Assembly: GCA_947471745.1 (NCBI GenBank)
Contig: CANJKZ010000932.1
Coordinates: 620,001 to 684,000 of the forward strand
Direction of reading: 5' to 3'
Length of the DNA stretch: 64,000 nucleotides
DNA from: Closterium sp. Naga37s-1
Taxonomy: Eukaryota; Streptophyta; Zygnematophyceae; Desmidiales; Closteriaceae
Below the pieces are notes generated by a model. The model ran no database searches. It saw nothing but the letters and a program-made list of their open reading frames with translations, and was not told where the DNA came from. Below, piece by piece: positions 30,601-38,800 of the stretch (its first letter is position 1; the number at the start of each line of letters is the position of its first letter). Position numbers and translations under genes: made by a program.

Positions 30601-32260
30601 GTGTCACCATCGCCATGCAAGCGGTGGTGCCCACCTGTGTCACCATCGCCATGCAAGCGGTGGTGCAGGTCCCCATGGGGCATGAACTCGTAGATGGCGA
30701 TCTGCTCCATTCGCTCCTCCGCCGCGTCATAGTCCACGCAGAACCCCACCTGTGCCCGCTGCGTCATAGTCCACGCAGAACCCCACCTGTGCCCGCCGCG
30801 TCATAGTCCACGCAGAACCCCACCTGTGCCCGCCGCGTCATAGTCCACGCAGAACCCCACCTGTGCCCGCCGCGTCATAGTCCACGCAGAACCCCACCTG
30901 TGCCCGCCGCGTCATAGTCCACGCAGAACCCCACCTGTGCCCGCCGCGTCATAGTCCACGCAGAACCCCAGCAGCCGCACCAGGTTGGGGTGGTGCTTCG
31001 ATGCCATCTCGTTGATCTGAGGCAGGGAGGGAGTGATAGGGTAGGTAGTATGGGGAGGGCTCTTGCATTTCGCGTCAATTATTCCCAAAATTGGCTTTGG
31101 CTCCCACCTGGGGTAGGGACATCTTGGCCTACGTTGCTAAATACGAGTACCGAGTATAATACGTTAGCGTATTATACGCTTGGTATATACGCGGTACGCC
31201 AAGGCTGGCGTACTGCTGATACGCAAAAATACGCTGGCGGGCAGCTAAAACTTTTTTTCCCGGGCAGGTATACAAAAACCTGTTTCAGGGGGGGGGTTCA
31301 GGCCGACAACAACACATGTCAATATTTGGGGCGCTAGGAGGGGTGGAGTTCGACGCCATGGGGCGCGACTAAGGAACGGTAAACTGCTTGAGGAAAACGG
31401 GAGATCAGAGCTCGGGAATGAAATTGAGGAGGAGAGAAACGAATGAAGGATAGGAAGGCGTCAACGAGTAAATGCTCACATGACGTGCTGGACATTTGAG
31501 AGGGGTGGTTGGATATGAGAGGTTTGGTGGGGTGGTGTGTGGTTGGGGTGGTGGGAGGTTTGGATTCTGAAATTTGAATTTCAGACGTGGGTTGGGCGAT
31601 GTGCTTGGTCGCGTAACCAGTCGCGAAGCCCTAATAACCGTCGCATTTTTTTTTCAATTTCGATTTTTTTTTTTCGCCGGGCTGCCCGCGCGTTTTTTCA
31701 CGAATTCGAAGCGTATTAGCGTACCACGTACGTACGCAATCGTATATACGTGGTACGCCACCCTACCCAGAGCGTATTTGGCAACGTAGATCTTGGCCTC
31801 TCTATGGAGGCGTTGGCCTATGGCGTCATTGCTGCTGGGCACTACATCTCTCATTATTCTTCCCTCGTCCCATTAACACCAACCCCACCATCCCCTACTC
31901 TTATCCTCATCCCCCACCAACCCCATTAACTTGCGTCAAAAGTCGTTGGCGCGCTTCACAGCCCAGAGCGTGCACTCGTGGTGCATGTTGTTGTGAGCAC
32001 TTTAGCGTGCTTCACAGCCCAAAGCGCGCAGCCATTGACTTTAGAGTCGGCTTGCAGCAAACACACCTCGCGGCGGAAGTCGTTGGTGAGCACTCGGGCG
32101 CGCTTCACAGCCCAGGGCGTGCAGCCATCAAAGGGGCTCACGGCGCAATACACATCGCCAAACCCGCCACTGCCAACGCGCCTTTCCACCGCCCACCCGG
32201 CCGTCGCAAGCAGCACGTCCGCCATGGCCACCTGCTGGCACAGCAGCGGCGCCGGGGGGA
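4005..32260 (-). CDS. Kinase domain 2 (canonical catalytic motifs), exons f-k
   Basis: Exon f gives MADVLLATAGW, the glycine loop VGSGGFGDVYCAV and the ATP-binding lysine in TPWAVKRAR. Exon g gives HHPNLVRLLGFC and AIYEFMPHGDL. Exon h gives GIVHRDIKPANILLD, with catalytic Asp, Lys and Asn all present. Exon i gives KLADFGLLKI and GTPGYVDP, followed by an in-frame TAG where an aromatic residue is expected. Exon j gives SFGVVMMELLTC and ends in TAG where Trp is likely. Exon k ends in SNRPNM; past the transposon the frame resumes for about 18 residues to a TAG at 4005..4007. Predicted Ser/Thr specificity and cytoplasmic location are inferences from the family. Confidence 0.8.
4066..4191 (+). repeat. 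5' LTR of the B/C Copia element (126 bp)
   Basis: Begins TGTCAGAACA and ends TCTTGACA. It lacks 6 bp present in its partner at 21857..21988 (around 4113). It is preceded by the duplication TCATA. Confidence 0.9.
4192..4209 (+). other. Primer-binding site of element B
   Basis: TGGTTTCAGAGCAGGTCC directly follows the LTR and is near-complementary to a plant initiator Met-tRNA 3' end. Confidence 0.85.
4210..5352 (+). repeat. GC-rich tandem-repeat leader of element B
   Basis: Roughly 26-27-bp units with the core GTCGACCCCTAGCCCGCGCC fill most of 4240..5230, followed by a CTG/CTA-rich stretch (5265..5340) just before the gag start. A foreign 138-bp solo LTR sits in it at 4357..4494. Confidence 0.8.
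4357..4494 (+). repeat. Solo LTR (138 bp) inside the element B leader
   Basis: Ends TGTCAGAGGT and GATTCTGACA, flanked by the 5-bp duplication CGTCG (4352..4356, 4495..4499). It aligns with the interrupted solo LTR at 3022..3885 and has the same unbroken length. It is younger than the host Copia insertion because it interrupts it. Confidence 0.92.
5353..6530 (+). pseudogene. Copia gag of element B, frameshifted
   Basis: Starts MASLRVLAFDHEGRP, homologous to the Gag at 1..1197. About residue 215 (near 5990-6003) one base is missing compared with that copy. The Gly/Ser-rich spacer and the Cys/His cluster (CPYVIRTGDRAGQTC) therefore continue in another frame. That frame ends at TAG 6528..6530 where the related sequence is expected to read through. 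The conserved sequence runs on to about 6602 and then stops at a junction with an opposing Copia fragment. Confidence 0.85.
6603..8109 (-). pseudogene. Second-family Copia gag to pre-integrase fragment (element D)
   Basis: Minus strand, start at 8109 (MATSRVLVFDPEGRPIDFAG). It is clearly related to, but different from, the Gag of elements A and B. The frame stops at 7690, resumes at about 7680..7399 (TMPPAIWMTLYLLATRLPD), then shifts again into a Gly-rich and Gln-rich spacer (7335..7069). At 6969..6603 comes the region before integrase, ending in VLWHHRLG, the GAG-pre-integrase motif. Several stops and shifts make it inactive. It ends abruptly at the join with element B. Confidence 0.8.
8110..9090 (-). 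repeat. Repeat-rich leader of element D
   Basis: Degenerate repeats of GCGGTT(C/G)TG type (8170..8470), a 20-bp-class GCGGGTACAGGGTG repeat (8505..8620) and a GGCGACGGGAAAGGGGAC repeat (8690..8950). They occupy the position of the leader upstream of gag. I could not find the LTR that should follow, so the right boundary is approximate. Confidence 0.55.
9091..9489. other. No recognisable gene
   Basis: Mixed non-coding sequence between the element D leader and the Gypsy relic. A two-copy telomere-like CCCTAA occurs at about 9270 but is too short to mean anything. Confidence 0.5.
9490..11850 (-). mobile_element. Chromodomain Ty3/Gypsy relic (element E)
   Basis: Read on the minus strand: retropepsin-like segment (11754..11400), with ESGAPHSV where DSG is usual and GRDFLKWFNPEID near its end. 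Then the reverse-transcriptase N-terminus (TFRAPYRLSPAELAVMKKQI, 11200..11090), directly joined to RNase H (DHGRGLQPILYLSKKL, to 10935). The catalytic RT palm is therefore deleted. Integrase follows: zinc-binding H and C residues (EEFHEVAYAGHFG, CNRCQRM), core (VSLDFISGLPPT, ISDRDPEFTNKLW), C-terminal part (FHIHLLKPYKD), and a chromodomain start (EPEYEVDRVLVH) near 9560. Many stops and shifts; dead copy. Confidence 0.85.
11851..12809. other. No gene recognised
   Basis: Possibly the gag/LTR part of element E. Short minus-strand stretches look protein-like (for example near 12200..12100) but match no family I know. The reading is broken by stops. Confidence 0.4.
12810..12957 (+). repeat. LTR-like fragment related to the nested 205-bp LTR
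   Basis: From TGTCAGAATG the first about 100 bp align with the minus-strand form of the LTR at 20353..20149 (shared TGTCTAGCCTGCA, GGGGTACTC, GAGTACAACCCAATT). After that the similarity fades. A GGTATCAGTG stretch near 12960 could be a primer-binding site. The end point is uncertain. Confidence 0.55.
12958..13768. other. No recognisable gene; contains a G-rich tract
   Basis: Apart from a run of about 19 G near 13347..13366, continuing as GA/G-rich sequence to 13420, I see nothing assignable. The open frames are short. Confidence 0.5.
13885..14434 (-). pseudogene. Unrecognised protein-like fragment in two frames
   Basis: Minus strand. Two adjacent open stretches look like real protein, with mixed residues, few repeats and charged helices. 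One covers 14434..14162 (contains GIELLHRIGVTICMWAERLTC and a Trp/His/Arg-rich end). The other covers 14100..13885 (contains GAQWIYPRLEDIKEVALDGWG). A stop and frame change separate them. I know no family for either. They lie between the Gypsy relic and the Copia pol fragment, so they may belong to a transposon. Confidence 0.35.
14435..14924. other. No recognisable gene
   Basis: Non-coding sequence up to the point where Copia pol similarity begins. Confidence 0.5.
17652..17856 (-). repeat. 3' LTR of the nested element
   Basis: 205 bp; nearly identical to the copy at 20149..20353 (few substitutions, e.g. ACGAG versus ACTAG near the start), so the insertion is fairly recent. It contains a threefold GAGTGTCGAGAG-type repeat. 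Confidence 0.92.
18200..19980. repeat. Internal repeat arrays of the nested element
   Basis: 18200..18900 holds blocks of CTGCTGCACCCGCAGCAGGG separated by poly-G runs up to about 20 nt. 19030..19980 holds dozens of copies of a 23-bp unit with core GTACGGGGCCGGGCGCTGG. No credible protein is encoded. Confidence 0.8.
20149..20353 (-). repeat. 5' LTR of the nested element
   Basis: 205 bp; partner of the LTR at 17652. The primer-binding site lies next to its inner edge at 20137..20148. Confidence 0.92.
21630..21661. repeat. (AT)n microsatellite
   Basis: About 16 AT dinucleotides just downstream of the Copia RNase H end. Confidence 0.95.
21857..21988 (+). repeat. 3' LTR of the B/C Copia element (132 bp)
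   Basis: Begins TGTCAGAATA, ends TCTTCACA, followed by the duplication TCATA. It is the partner of the LTR at 4066..4191. Confidence 0.9.
25233..25484 (+). repeat. 22-bp tandem repeat (about 11 copies)
   Basis: Unit CTTCACCCCTCCTACTCACAGC, nearly identical copies. It lies exactly where LINE similarity stops and the hAT element begins. Confidence 0.95.
25485..27750 (-). mobile_element. hAT transposon with transposase gene
   Basis: It is inserted in the LINE. The left end CTATGTTGGAAAAG resembles the CTACGTTGCTAAATACG terminus of the small element at 31129. The GGGCAGCAAAAGG/ACCGGGCAG block at 25596..25625 is also shared with it. The right end near 27750 (GCAACACCTAG) is only a weak match, and no 8-bp duplication could be confirmed. 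A 31-bp direct duplication with a hairpin between the copies lies at 25690..25815. Confidence 0.65.
25817..27745 (-). CDS. hAT-family transposase
   Basis: One continuous frame of about 640 codons, long enough for a near-complete enzyme. Start of the domain: remnants of a BED-type zinc finger (CCGAHRCAQHITRWKG); the upstream ATG at 27784 is inside LINE sequence, so the true N-terminus is lost. Middle: the DUF659-like RNase H fold, with SDMMTDKSGRPQANILLIN and CMDGGSNYAAACRE, and PCATHVMDLLMED downstream. C-terminus: the hATC dimerisation region (LACRVLSQPVSASACERNW, followed by IHTAKRNRL), then an acidic tail. Catalytic acidic residues appear present, but without the N-terminal DNA-binding finger the product is probably impaired. 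Confidence 0.85.
   Translation of the reverse strand, partial: CCGAHRCAQHITRWKGLKRKDVRLCKAPIPSADRGAVRELYEGKHARREGKKKAEEMAIEACAGGAKKQCIEDFYGEGASCAKESADDAICLMWAALHLPEHLADHPPWRNAVRCITDAGHGYVPPKRRYVGGTGLARCREKIERGLAPITASWKRDGVTIGSDMMTDKSGRPQANILLINDSGAVFTESIDCKLETKTGGYIASVLRPIIEKVGPANIVALCMDGGSNYAAACRELMLEYPHIEHVPCATHVMDLLMEDIGEMDWAKDIVAKAGVIITFVRAHHFTNGYMRSPQVKGGKGKQVLKPAGTRFGTQFIAVQRLCEVRSALTQMVLSPEWQAWAKGRKPPVEPFATMIMDAVWWKGAEFFVALLKIPFVVMRKTDSTAKGMMGRMYDLMLQLAEDINAKLEEEEAGLVLSSSERTEVTNIVQKRWDHSMACAMHVVGRILNPVNQEEGIFRTDLECTRVFKAFVARHYAGRTVTRKEGEELRASHVIQDGLTAFNTLQGSFGLPDAISNRELVKAGKKTAVQWWTWHGTEHPELTTLACRVLSQPVSASACERNWAVWESIHTAKRNRLGSEKCRDLVYVAHNWNIVRNWHKGAEGVTVLPGNIPEASLPEGYNEVLEEDEEEGEEDELEDEYK
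28529..28590 (+). repeat. 18-bp tandem repeat (about 3.3 copies)
   Basis: Unit GCCAAGACCTTAGCCTCA within the LINE. Confidence 0.85.
28640..29216 (+). pseudogene. LINE C-terminal zinc motif and PD-(D/E)XK endonuclease
   Basis: A Cys/His cluster (RCGDGADCTTTHNNL) is followed by RADVVM and ESWVVDVTV, the spacing expected of the restriction-like endonuclease of R2-type non-LTR retrotransposons. That enzyme nicks target DNA to prime reverse transcription. The open frame 28731..29216 is intact over this end, but the rest of the element is broken. Confidence 0.6.
30041..30098 (-). repeat. 10-bp repeats grown from a splice donor
   Basis: Six copies of GCGAGTG(C/A)(T/A)G on the minus strand begin exactly at the exon h/intron border (CATGCAG/GCGAGT). 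The paralogous exon c has a plain GTGAGT donor there. The donor here is GC, not GT. Confidence 0.85.
30570..30668 (-). repeat. 33-bp in-frame repeat at the end of exon g (3 copies)
   Basis: Encodes HHRLHGDGDTG about three times. Each copy contains a CACAG/GTGGGC donor-like site; the likely donor used is the last (CACAG/GTGAGT at 30545/30544). Confidence 0.8.
30725..30970 (-). repeat. 37-bp tandem repeat inside kinase exon g (about 7 copies)
   Basis: Copies start at 30725, 30762, 30799, 30836, 30873, 30910 and 30947. Each carries the codons for GFCVDYDA and a CACAG/GTGGGG site. Six extra units equal 222 nt, a multiple of three, but reading straight through meets TGA in the next unit. Confidence 0.93.
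31129..31789. mobile_element. Non-autonomous hAT element (661 bp) in a kinase intron
   Basis: Inverted ends CTACGTTGCTAAATACG and CGTATTTGGCAACGTAG, flanked by the perfect 8-bp duplication ATCTTGGC (31121..31128, 31790..31797). It has no ORF of note and contains further TACG-rich inverted repeats at both ends. Internal similarity to the hAT at 25485 suggests a deletion derivative. Confidence 0.92.
31940..32045 (-). repeat. Two decayed copies of the kinase-2 lysine segment
   Basis: Just downstream of exon f the minus strand repeats the codons for WAVKRA twice more, as GCALWAVKHAKVLT and ECTLWAVKRANDF, each with flanking similarity. They lie in the intron and look like tandem copies of the exon end. 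Confidence 0.85.
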
Positions 32261-32897
32261 GGGTGGAGGAGGAGGGGGCGAGCACAGGGAGAGGAGGAGG
32301 AAGCTGCGAAGAAGAAGTGGAAGGATTGGGAGATGTGGAGGAAGGTTCAGCATGGGAAGGATTGGGAGATGTGGAGGAAGGGTCAGCATGGGAAGGATTG
32401 CCCAATGAGTCCAAATGCTCATTTCCCCTATTGCCTGCCACGGCACCCCTCCCTCCATGCAATTCCCCTTCTTGCTTATCCACCTCTTCCTCCATCTGCC
32501 TCAATGCTGTTGCCATGTCATCCCGCACAATCTCCAGCTCAGCAAGAACTCTTCCCAAGGTGGGTCGGGTGGAAGCAGGCATGGCTGTGCATGCGAGCCC
32601 AACACGAGCCAGCCGCACCAAACTGGGTATCAGAGCATTCGGTATGGGAACACCCAGTGTAGTATCGGTAGCGCTGGCAGCTGCTGTGCCTGCAGTGGTG
32701 GTGCTGGGGATGCTAGAGAGAACGCTGGAACTGCCGATGGTGCTGCTGCTAAGGATGCTGGTGCTGGTAGGAATGCTAAGGATGCTGGTGCTGGTAGGGA
32801 TGCTGGCGTTGGTATTGGTGGTGGATGGGAGGAAGGAGGAGGCGAGGGCAGGATCAAAGAGAGAAGTCAAGTCGTTGGTTTGAAGCAGTACTTCGAC
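32067..32897 (-). CDS. Fusion exon f: end of kinase 1, linker, start of kinase 2
   Basis: This 831-bp exon (277 codons, no stop) follows a good 3' splice site (pyrimidine tract then CACCAG) and ends at GAG/GTGTGT. It opens with VEVLLQTNDLTSLFDPAL, passes a Ser/Thr-rich insertion with repeated PTSTSIL, then the kinase-1 C-terminal helix segment. Next comes a Ser/Pro-rich linker with a 13-residue duplication (NPSHADPSSTSPN) and then the kinase-2 N-lobe. It is the key proof that both domains lie in one transcript unit and not in two neighbouring genes. Confidence 0.85.
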
Positions 32898-35800
32898 CTG
32901 GTGCGGGGTGAAGATCGAGGGAGGGGGGAGTCAGATGCTGACTTGAGACCTGGGAAAAGAAGGTTGGTAGATCCTTGGAAACAGGCTGGAGGAGAAGCAT
33001 GTAGAGGAGGAATACGGGGGAGGAAAATGGGGGGAGGAGCATGGGGAGAGGAGCATGGGGAGAGGAGCATGGGGAGAGGAGCATGGGGAGAGGAGCATGG
33101 GGAGAGGAGCATGGGGAGAGGAGCATGGGGGAGAGGAGCATGGGGAGAGGAGCATGGGGAGAGGAGCATGGGGAGAGGAGCATGGGGAGAGGAGCATGGG
33201 GAGAGGAGCATGGGGAGAGGAGCATGGGGAGAGGAGCATGGGGAGAGGAGCATGGGGAGAGGAGCATGGGGAGAGGAGCATGGGGAGAGGAGCATGGGGA
33301 GAGGAGCATGGGGAGAGGAGCATGGGGAGAGGAGCATGGGGAGAGGAGCATGGGGAGAGGAGCATGGGGAGAGGAGCATGGGGAGAGGAGCATGGGGAGA
33401 GGAGCATGGGGAGAGGAGCATGGGGAGAGGAGCATGGGGAGAGGAGCATGGGGAGAGGAGCATGGGGAGAGGAGCATGGGGAGAGGAGCATGGGGAGAGG
33501 AGCATGGGGAGAGGAGCATGGGGAGAGGAGCATGGGGAGAGGAGCATGGGGGAGAGGAGCATGGGGAGAGGAGCATGGGGAGAGGAGCATGGGGAGAGGA
33601 GCATGGGGAGAGGAGCATGGGGAGAGGAGCATGGGGAGAGGAGCATGGGGAGAGGAGCATGGGGAGAGGAGCATGGGGAGAGGAGCATGGGGAGAGGAGC
33701 ATGGGGAGAGGAGCATGGGGAGAGGAGCATGGGGAGAGGAGCATGGGGAGAGGAGCATGGGGAGAGGAGCATGGGGAGAGGAGCATGGGGAGAGGAGCAT
33801 GGGGAGAGGAGCATGGGGGAGAGGAGCATGGGGAGAGGAGCATGGGGGAGGAGCATGGGGAGAGGAGCATGGGGAGAGGAGCATGGGGAGAGGAGCATGG
33901 GGAGAGGAGCATGGGGAGAGGAGCATGGGGAGAGGAGCATGGGGAGAGGAGCATGGGGAGAGGAGCATGGGGAGAGGAGCATGGGGAGAGGAGCATGGGG
34001 AGAGGAGCATGGGGAGAGGAGCATGGGGAGAGGAGCATGGGGAGAGGAGCATGGGGAGAGGAGCATGGGGAGAGGAGCATGGGGAGAGGAGCATGGGGAG
34101 AGGAGCATGGGGAGAGGAGCATGGGGAGAGGAGCATGGGGAGAGGAGCATGGGGAGAGGAGCATGGGGAGAGGAGCATGGGGAGAGGAGCATGGGGAGAG
34201 GAGCATGGGGAGAGGAGCATGGGGAGAGGAGCATGGGGAGAGGAGCATGGGGAGAGGAGCATGGGGAGAGGAGCATGGGGAGAGGAGCATGGGGAGAGGA
34301 GCATGGGGAGAGGAGCATGGGGAGAGGAGCATGGGGAGAGGAGCATGGGGAGAGGAGCATGGGGAGAATGGAGAGGAGCATGGGGAGAGGAGCATGGGGA
34401 GAGGAGCATGGGGAGAGGAGCATGGGGAGAGGAGCATGGGGAGAGGAGCATGGGGAGAGGAGCATGGGGAGAGGAGCATGGGGAGAGGAGCATGGGGAGA
34501 GGAGCATGGGGAGAGGAGCATGGGGAGAGGAGCATGGGGAGAGGAGCATGGGGGAGGAGCATGGGGAGAGGAGCATGGGGAGAGGAGCATGGGGAGAGGA
34601 GCATGGGGAGAGGAGCATGGGGAGAGGAGCATGGGGAGAGGAGCATGGGGAGAGGAGCATGGGGAGAGGAGCATGGGGAGAGGAGCATGGGGAGAGGAGC
34701 ATGGGGAGAGGAGCATGGGGGGAGGAGCATGGGGAGAGGAGCATGGGGAGAGGAGCATGGGGAGAGGAGCATGGGGAGAGGAGCATGGGGAGAGGAGCAT
34801 GGGGAGAGGAGCATGGGGAGAGGAGCATGGGGAGAGGAGCATGGGGAGAGGAGCATGGGGAGAGGAGCATGGGGAGAGGAGCATGGGGAGAGGAGCATGG
34901 GGAGAGGAGCATGGGGAGAGGAGCATGGGGAGAGGAGCATGGGGAGAGGAGCATGGGGGAGGAGCATGGGGAGAGGAGCATGGGGAGAGGAGCATGGGGA
35001 GAGGAGCATGGGGAGAGGAGCATGGGGAGAGGAGCATGGGGAGAGGAGCATGGGGAGAGGAGCATGGGGAGAGGAGCATGGGGAGAGGAGCATGGGGGAG
35101 GAGCATGGGGAGAGGAGCATGGGGGAGGAGCAGAGGAGCATGGGGAGAGGAGCATGGGGAGAGGAGCATGGGGAGAGGAGCATGGGGAGAGGAGCATGGG
35201 GAGAGGAGCATGGGGAGAGGAGCATGGGGAGAGGAGCATGGGGAGAGGAGCATGGGGAGAGGAGCATGGGAGAGGAGCATGGGGAGAGGAGCATGGGGAG
35301 GAGCATGGGGGAGGAGCATGGGGAGAGGAGCATGGGGGGAGGAGCATGGGGAGAGGAGCATGGGGAGAGGAGCATGGGGGGAGGAGCATGGGGAGAGGAG
35401 CATGGGGAGAGGAGCATGGGGGGAGGAGCATGGGGAGAGGAGCATGGGGGGAGGAGCATGGGAGAGGAGCATGGGGAGAGGAGCATGGGGGAGGAGTATG
35501 GGAGGAGGAGCATGGGGAGAGGAGCATGGGGAGAGGAGCATGGGGAGAGGAGCATGGGGAGAGGAGCATGGGGAGAGGAGCATGGGGAGAGGAGCATGGG
35601 GAGAGGAGCATGAGGAGAGGAGCATGGGGGAGGAGCATGGGGAGAGGAGCATGGGGAGAGGAGCATGGGGAGAGGAGCATGGGGAGAGGAGCATGGGGAG
35701 AGGAGCATGGGGAGAGGAGCATGGGGAGAGGAGCATGGGGAGAGGAGCATGGGGAGAGGAGCATGGGAGAGGAGCATGGGGAGAGGAGCATGGGGAGAGG

Positions 35801-38800
35801 AGCATGGGGAGAGGAGCATGGGGAGAGGAGCATGGGGAGAGGAGCATGGGGAGAGGAGCATGGGGAGAGGAGCATGGGGAGAGGAGCATGGGGAGAGGAG
35901 CATGGGGAGAGGAGCATGGGGAGAGGAGCATGGGGAGAGGAGCATGGGAGAGGAGCATGGGGAGAGGAGCATGGGGAGAGGAGCATGGGGAGAGGAGCAT
36001 GGGGGGAGGAGCATGGGGAGAGGAGCATGGGGAGAGGAGCATGGGGAGAGGAGCATGGGGAGAGGAGCATGGGGAGAGGAGCATGGGGAGAGGAGCATGG
36101 GGAGAGGAGCATGGGGAGAGGAGCATGGGGAGAGGAGCATGGGGAGAGGAGCATGGGGAGAGGAGCATGGGGAGAGGAGCATGGGGAGAGGAGCATGGGG
36201 AGAGGAGCATGGGGGAGGAGCTGGGAGGAGCATGGGGAGAGGAGCATGGGGGGAGGAGCATGGGGAGAGGAGCATGGGGAGAGGAGCATGGGGGGAGGAG
36301 CATGGGGAGAGGAGCATGGGGGGAGGAGCATGGGGAGAGGAGCATGGGGAGAGGAGCATGGGGGGAGGAGTATGGGAGGAGGAGCATGGGGAGAGGAGCA
36401 TGGGGAGAGGAGCATGGGGAGAGGAGCATGGGGAGAGGAGCATGGGGAGAGGAGCATGGGGAGAGGAGCATGAGGAGAGGAGCATGGGGGGAGGAGCATG
36501 GGGAGAGGAGCATGGGGAGAGGAGCATGGGGAGAGGAGCATGGGGAGAGGAGCATGGGGAGAGGAGCATGGGGAGAGGAGCATGGGGAGAGGAGCATGGG
36601 GAGAGGAGCATGGGGAGAGGAGCATGGGGAGAGGAGCATGGGGAGAGGAGCATGGGGAGAGGAGCATGGGGAGAGGAGCATGGGGAGAGGAGCATGGGGA
36701 GAGGAGCATGGGGGAGGAGCATGGGGAGAGGAGCATGGGGAGAGGAGCATGGGGAGAGATGGGGAGAGGAGCATGGGGAGAGGAGCATGGGGAGAGAGCA
36801 TGGGGAGAGGAGCATGGGGAGAGGAGCATGGGGAGAGGAGCATGGGGAGAGGAGCATGGGGAGAGGAGCATGGGGAGAGGAGCATGGGGAGAGGAGCATG
36901 GGGAGAGGAGCATGGGAGAGGAGCATGGGGAGAGGAGCATGGGGAGAGGAGCATGGGGAGAGGAGCATGGGGAGAGGAGCATGGGGAGAGGAGCATGGGG
37001 AGAGGAGCATGGGGAGAGGAGCATGGGGAGAGGAGCATGGGGAGAGGAGCATGGGGAGAGGAGCATGGGGAGAGGAGCATGGGGAGAGGAGCATGGGGAG
37101 AGGAGCATGGGGAGAGGAGCATGGGGAGAGGAGCATGGGGAGAGGAGCATGGGGAGAGGAGCATGGGGAGAGGAGCATGGGGAGAGGAGCATGGGGAGAG
37201 GAGCATGGGGAGAGGAGCATGGGGAGAGGAGCATGGGGAGAGGAGCATGGGGAGAGGAGCATGGGGGAGAGGAGCATGGGGAGAGGAGCATGGGGAGAGG
37301 AGCATGGGGGAGAGGAGCATGGGGAGAGGAGCATGGGGAGAGGAGCATGGGGAGAGGAGCATGGGGAGAGGAGCATGGGGGAGGAGCATGGGGAGAGGAG
37401 CATGGGGAGAGGAGCATGGGAGAGGAGCATGGGGAGAGGAGCATGGGGAGAGGAGCATGGGGAGAGGAGCATGGGGAGAGGAGCATGGGGAGAGGAGCAT
37501 GGGGAGAGGAGCATGGGGAGAGGAGCATGGGGAGAGGAGCATGGGGAGAGGAGCATGGGGAGAGGAGCATGGGGGGAGGAGCATGGGGGAGGAGCATGGG
37601 GAGAGGAGCATGGGGAGAGGAGCATGGGGAGAGGAGCATGGGGAGAGGAGCATGGGGGGAGGAGCATGGGGAGAGGAGCATGGGGGAGGAGCATGGGGAG
37701 AGGAGCATGGGGAGAGGAGCATGGGGGGAGGAGCATGGGGAGAGGAGCATGGGGAGAGGAGCATGGGGAGAGGAGCATGGGGAGAGGAGCATGGGGAGAG
37801 GAGCATGGGGAGAGGAGCATGGGGAGAGGAGCATGGGGAGAGGAGCATGGGGAGAGGAGCATGGGGAGAGGAGCATGGGGAGAGGAGCATGGGAGAGGAG
37901 CATGGGGAGAGGAGCATGGGGGAGAGGAGCATGGGGAGAGGAGCATGGGGAGAGGAGCATGGGGAGAGGAGCATGGGAGAGGAGCATGGGGAGAGGAGCA
38001 TGGGGAGAGGAGCATGGGGAGAGGAGCATGGGGAGAGGAGCATGGGGAGAGGAGCATGGGGAGAGGAGCATGGGGAGAGGAGCATGGGGAGAGGAGCATG
38101 GGGAGAGGAGCATGGGGAGAGGAGCATGGGGGAGAGGAGCATGGGGAGAGGAGCATGGGGAGAGGAGCATGGGGAGAGGAGCATGGGGAGAGGAGCATGG
38201 GGAGAGGAGCATGGGGAGAGGAGCATGGGGAGAGGAGCATGGGGAGAGGAGCATGGGGAGAGGAGCATGGGGAGGGAGCATGGGGAGAGGAGCATGGGTG
38301 GGAGGAGGCATGGGGAGAGAGCATGGGGAGAGGAGCATGGGGAGAGGAGCATGGGGAGAGGAGCATGGGGAGAGGAGCATGGGGAAGAGGAGCATGGGGA
38401 GAGGAGCATGGGGGGAGGAGCATGGGGAGAGGAGCATGGGGAGAGGAGCATGGGGGGAGGAGCATGGGGAGAGGAGCATGGGGAGAGGCGCAATGGGGAG
38501 AGGAGCATGGGGAGAGGAGCATGGGGAGAGGAGCATGGGGAGAGGAGCATGGGGAGAGGAGCATGGGGAGAGGAGCATGGGGAGAGGAGCATGGGGAGAG
38601 GAGCATGGGGAGGGAGCCATTGGGGAGAGGAGCATGGGGAGGAGGAGCATGGGGAGAGGAGCATGGGGAGAGGAGCATGGGGAGAGGAGCATGGGGAGAG
38701 GAGCATGGGGAGAGGAGCATGGGAGAGAGGAGCATGGGGAGAGGAGAGGAGCATGGGGAGAGGAGCATGGGGAGAGGAGCATGGGGAGAGGAGCATGGGG

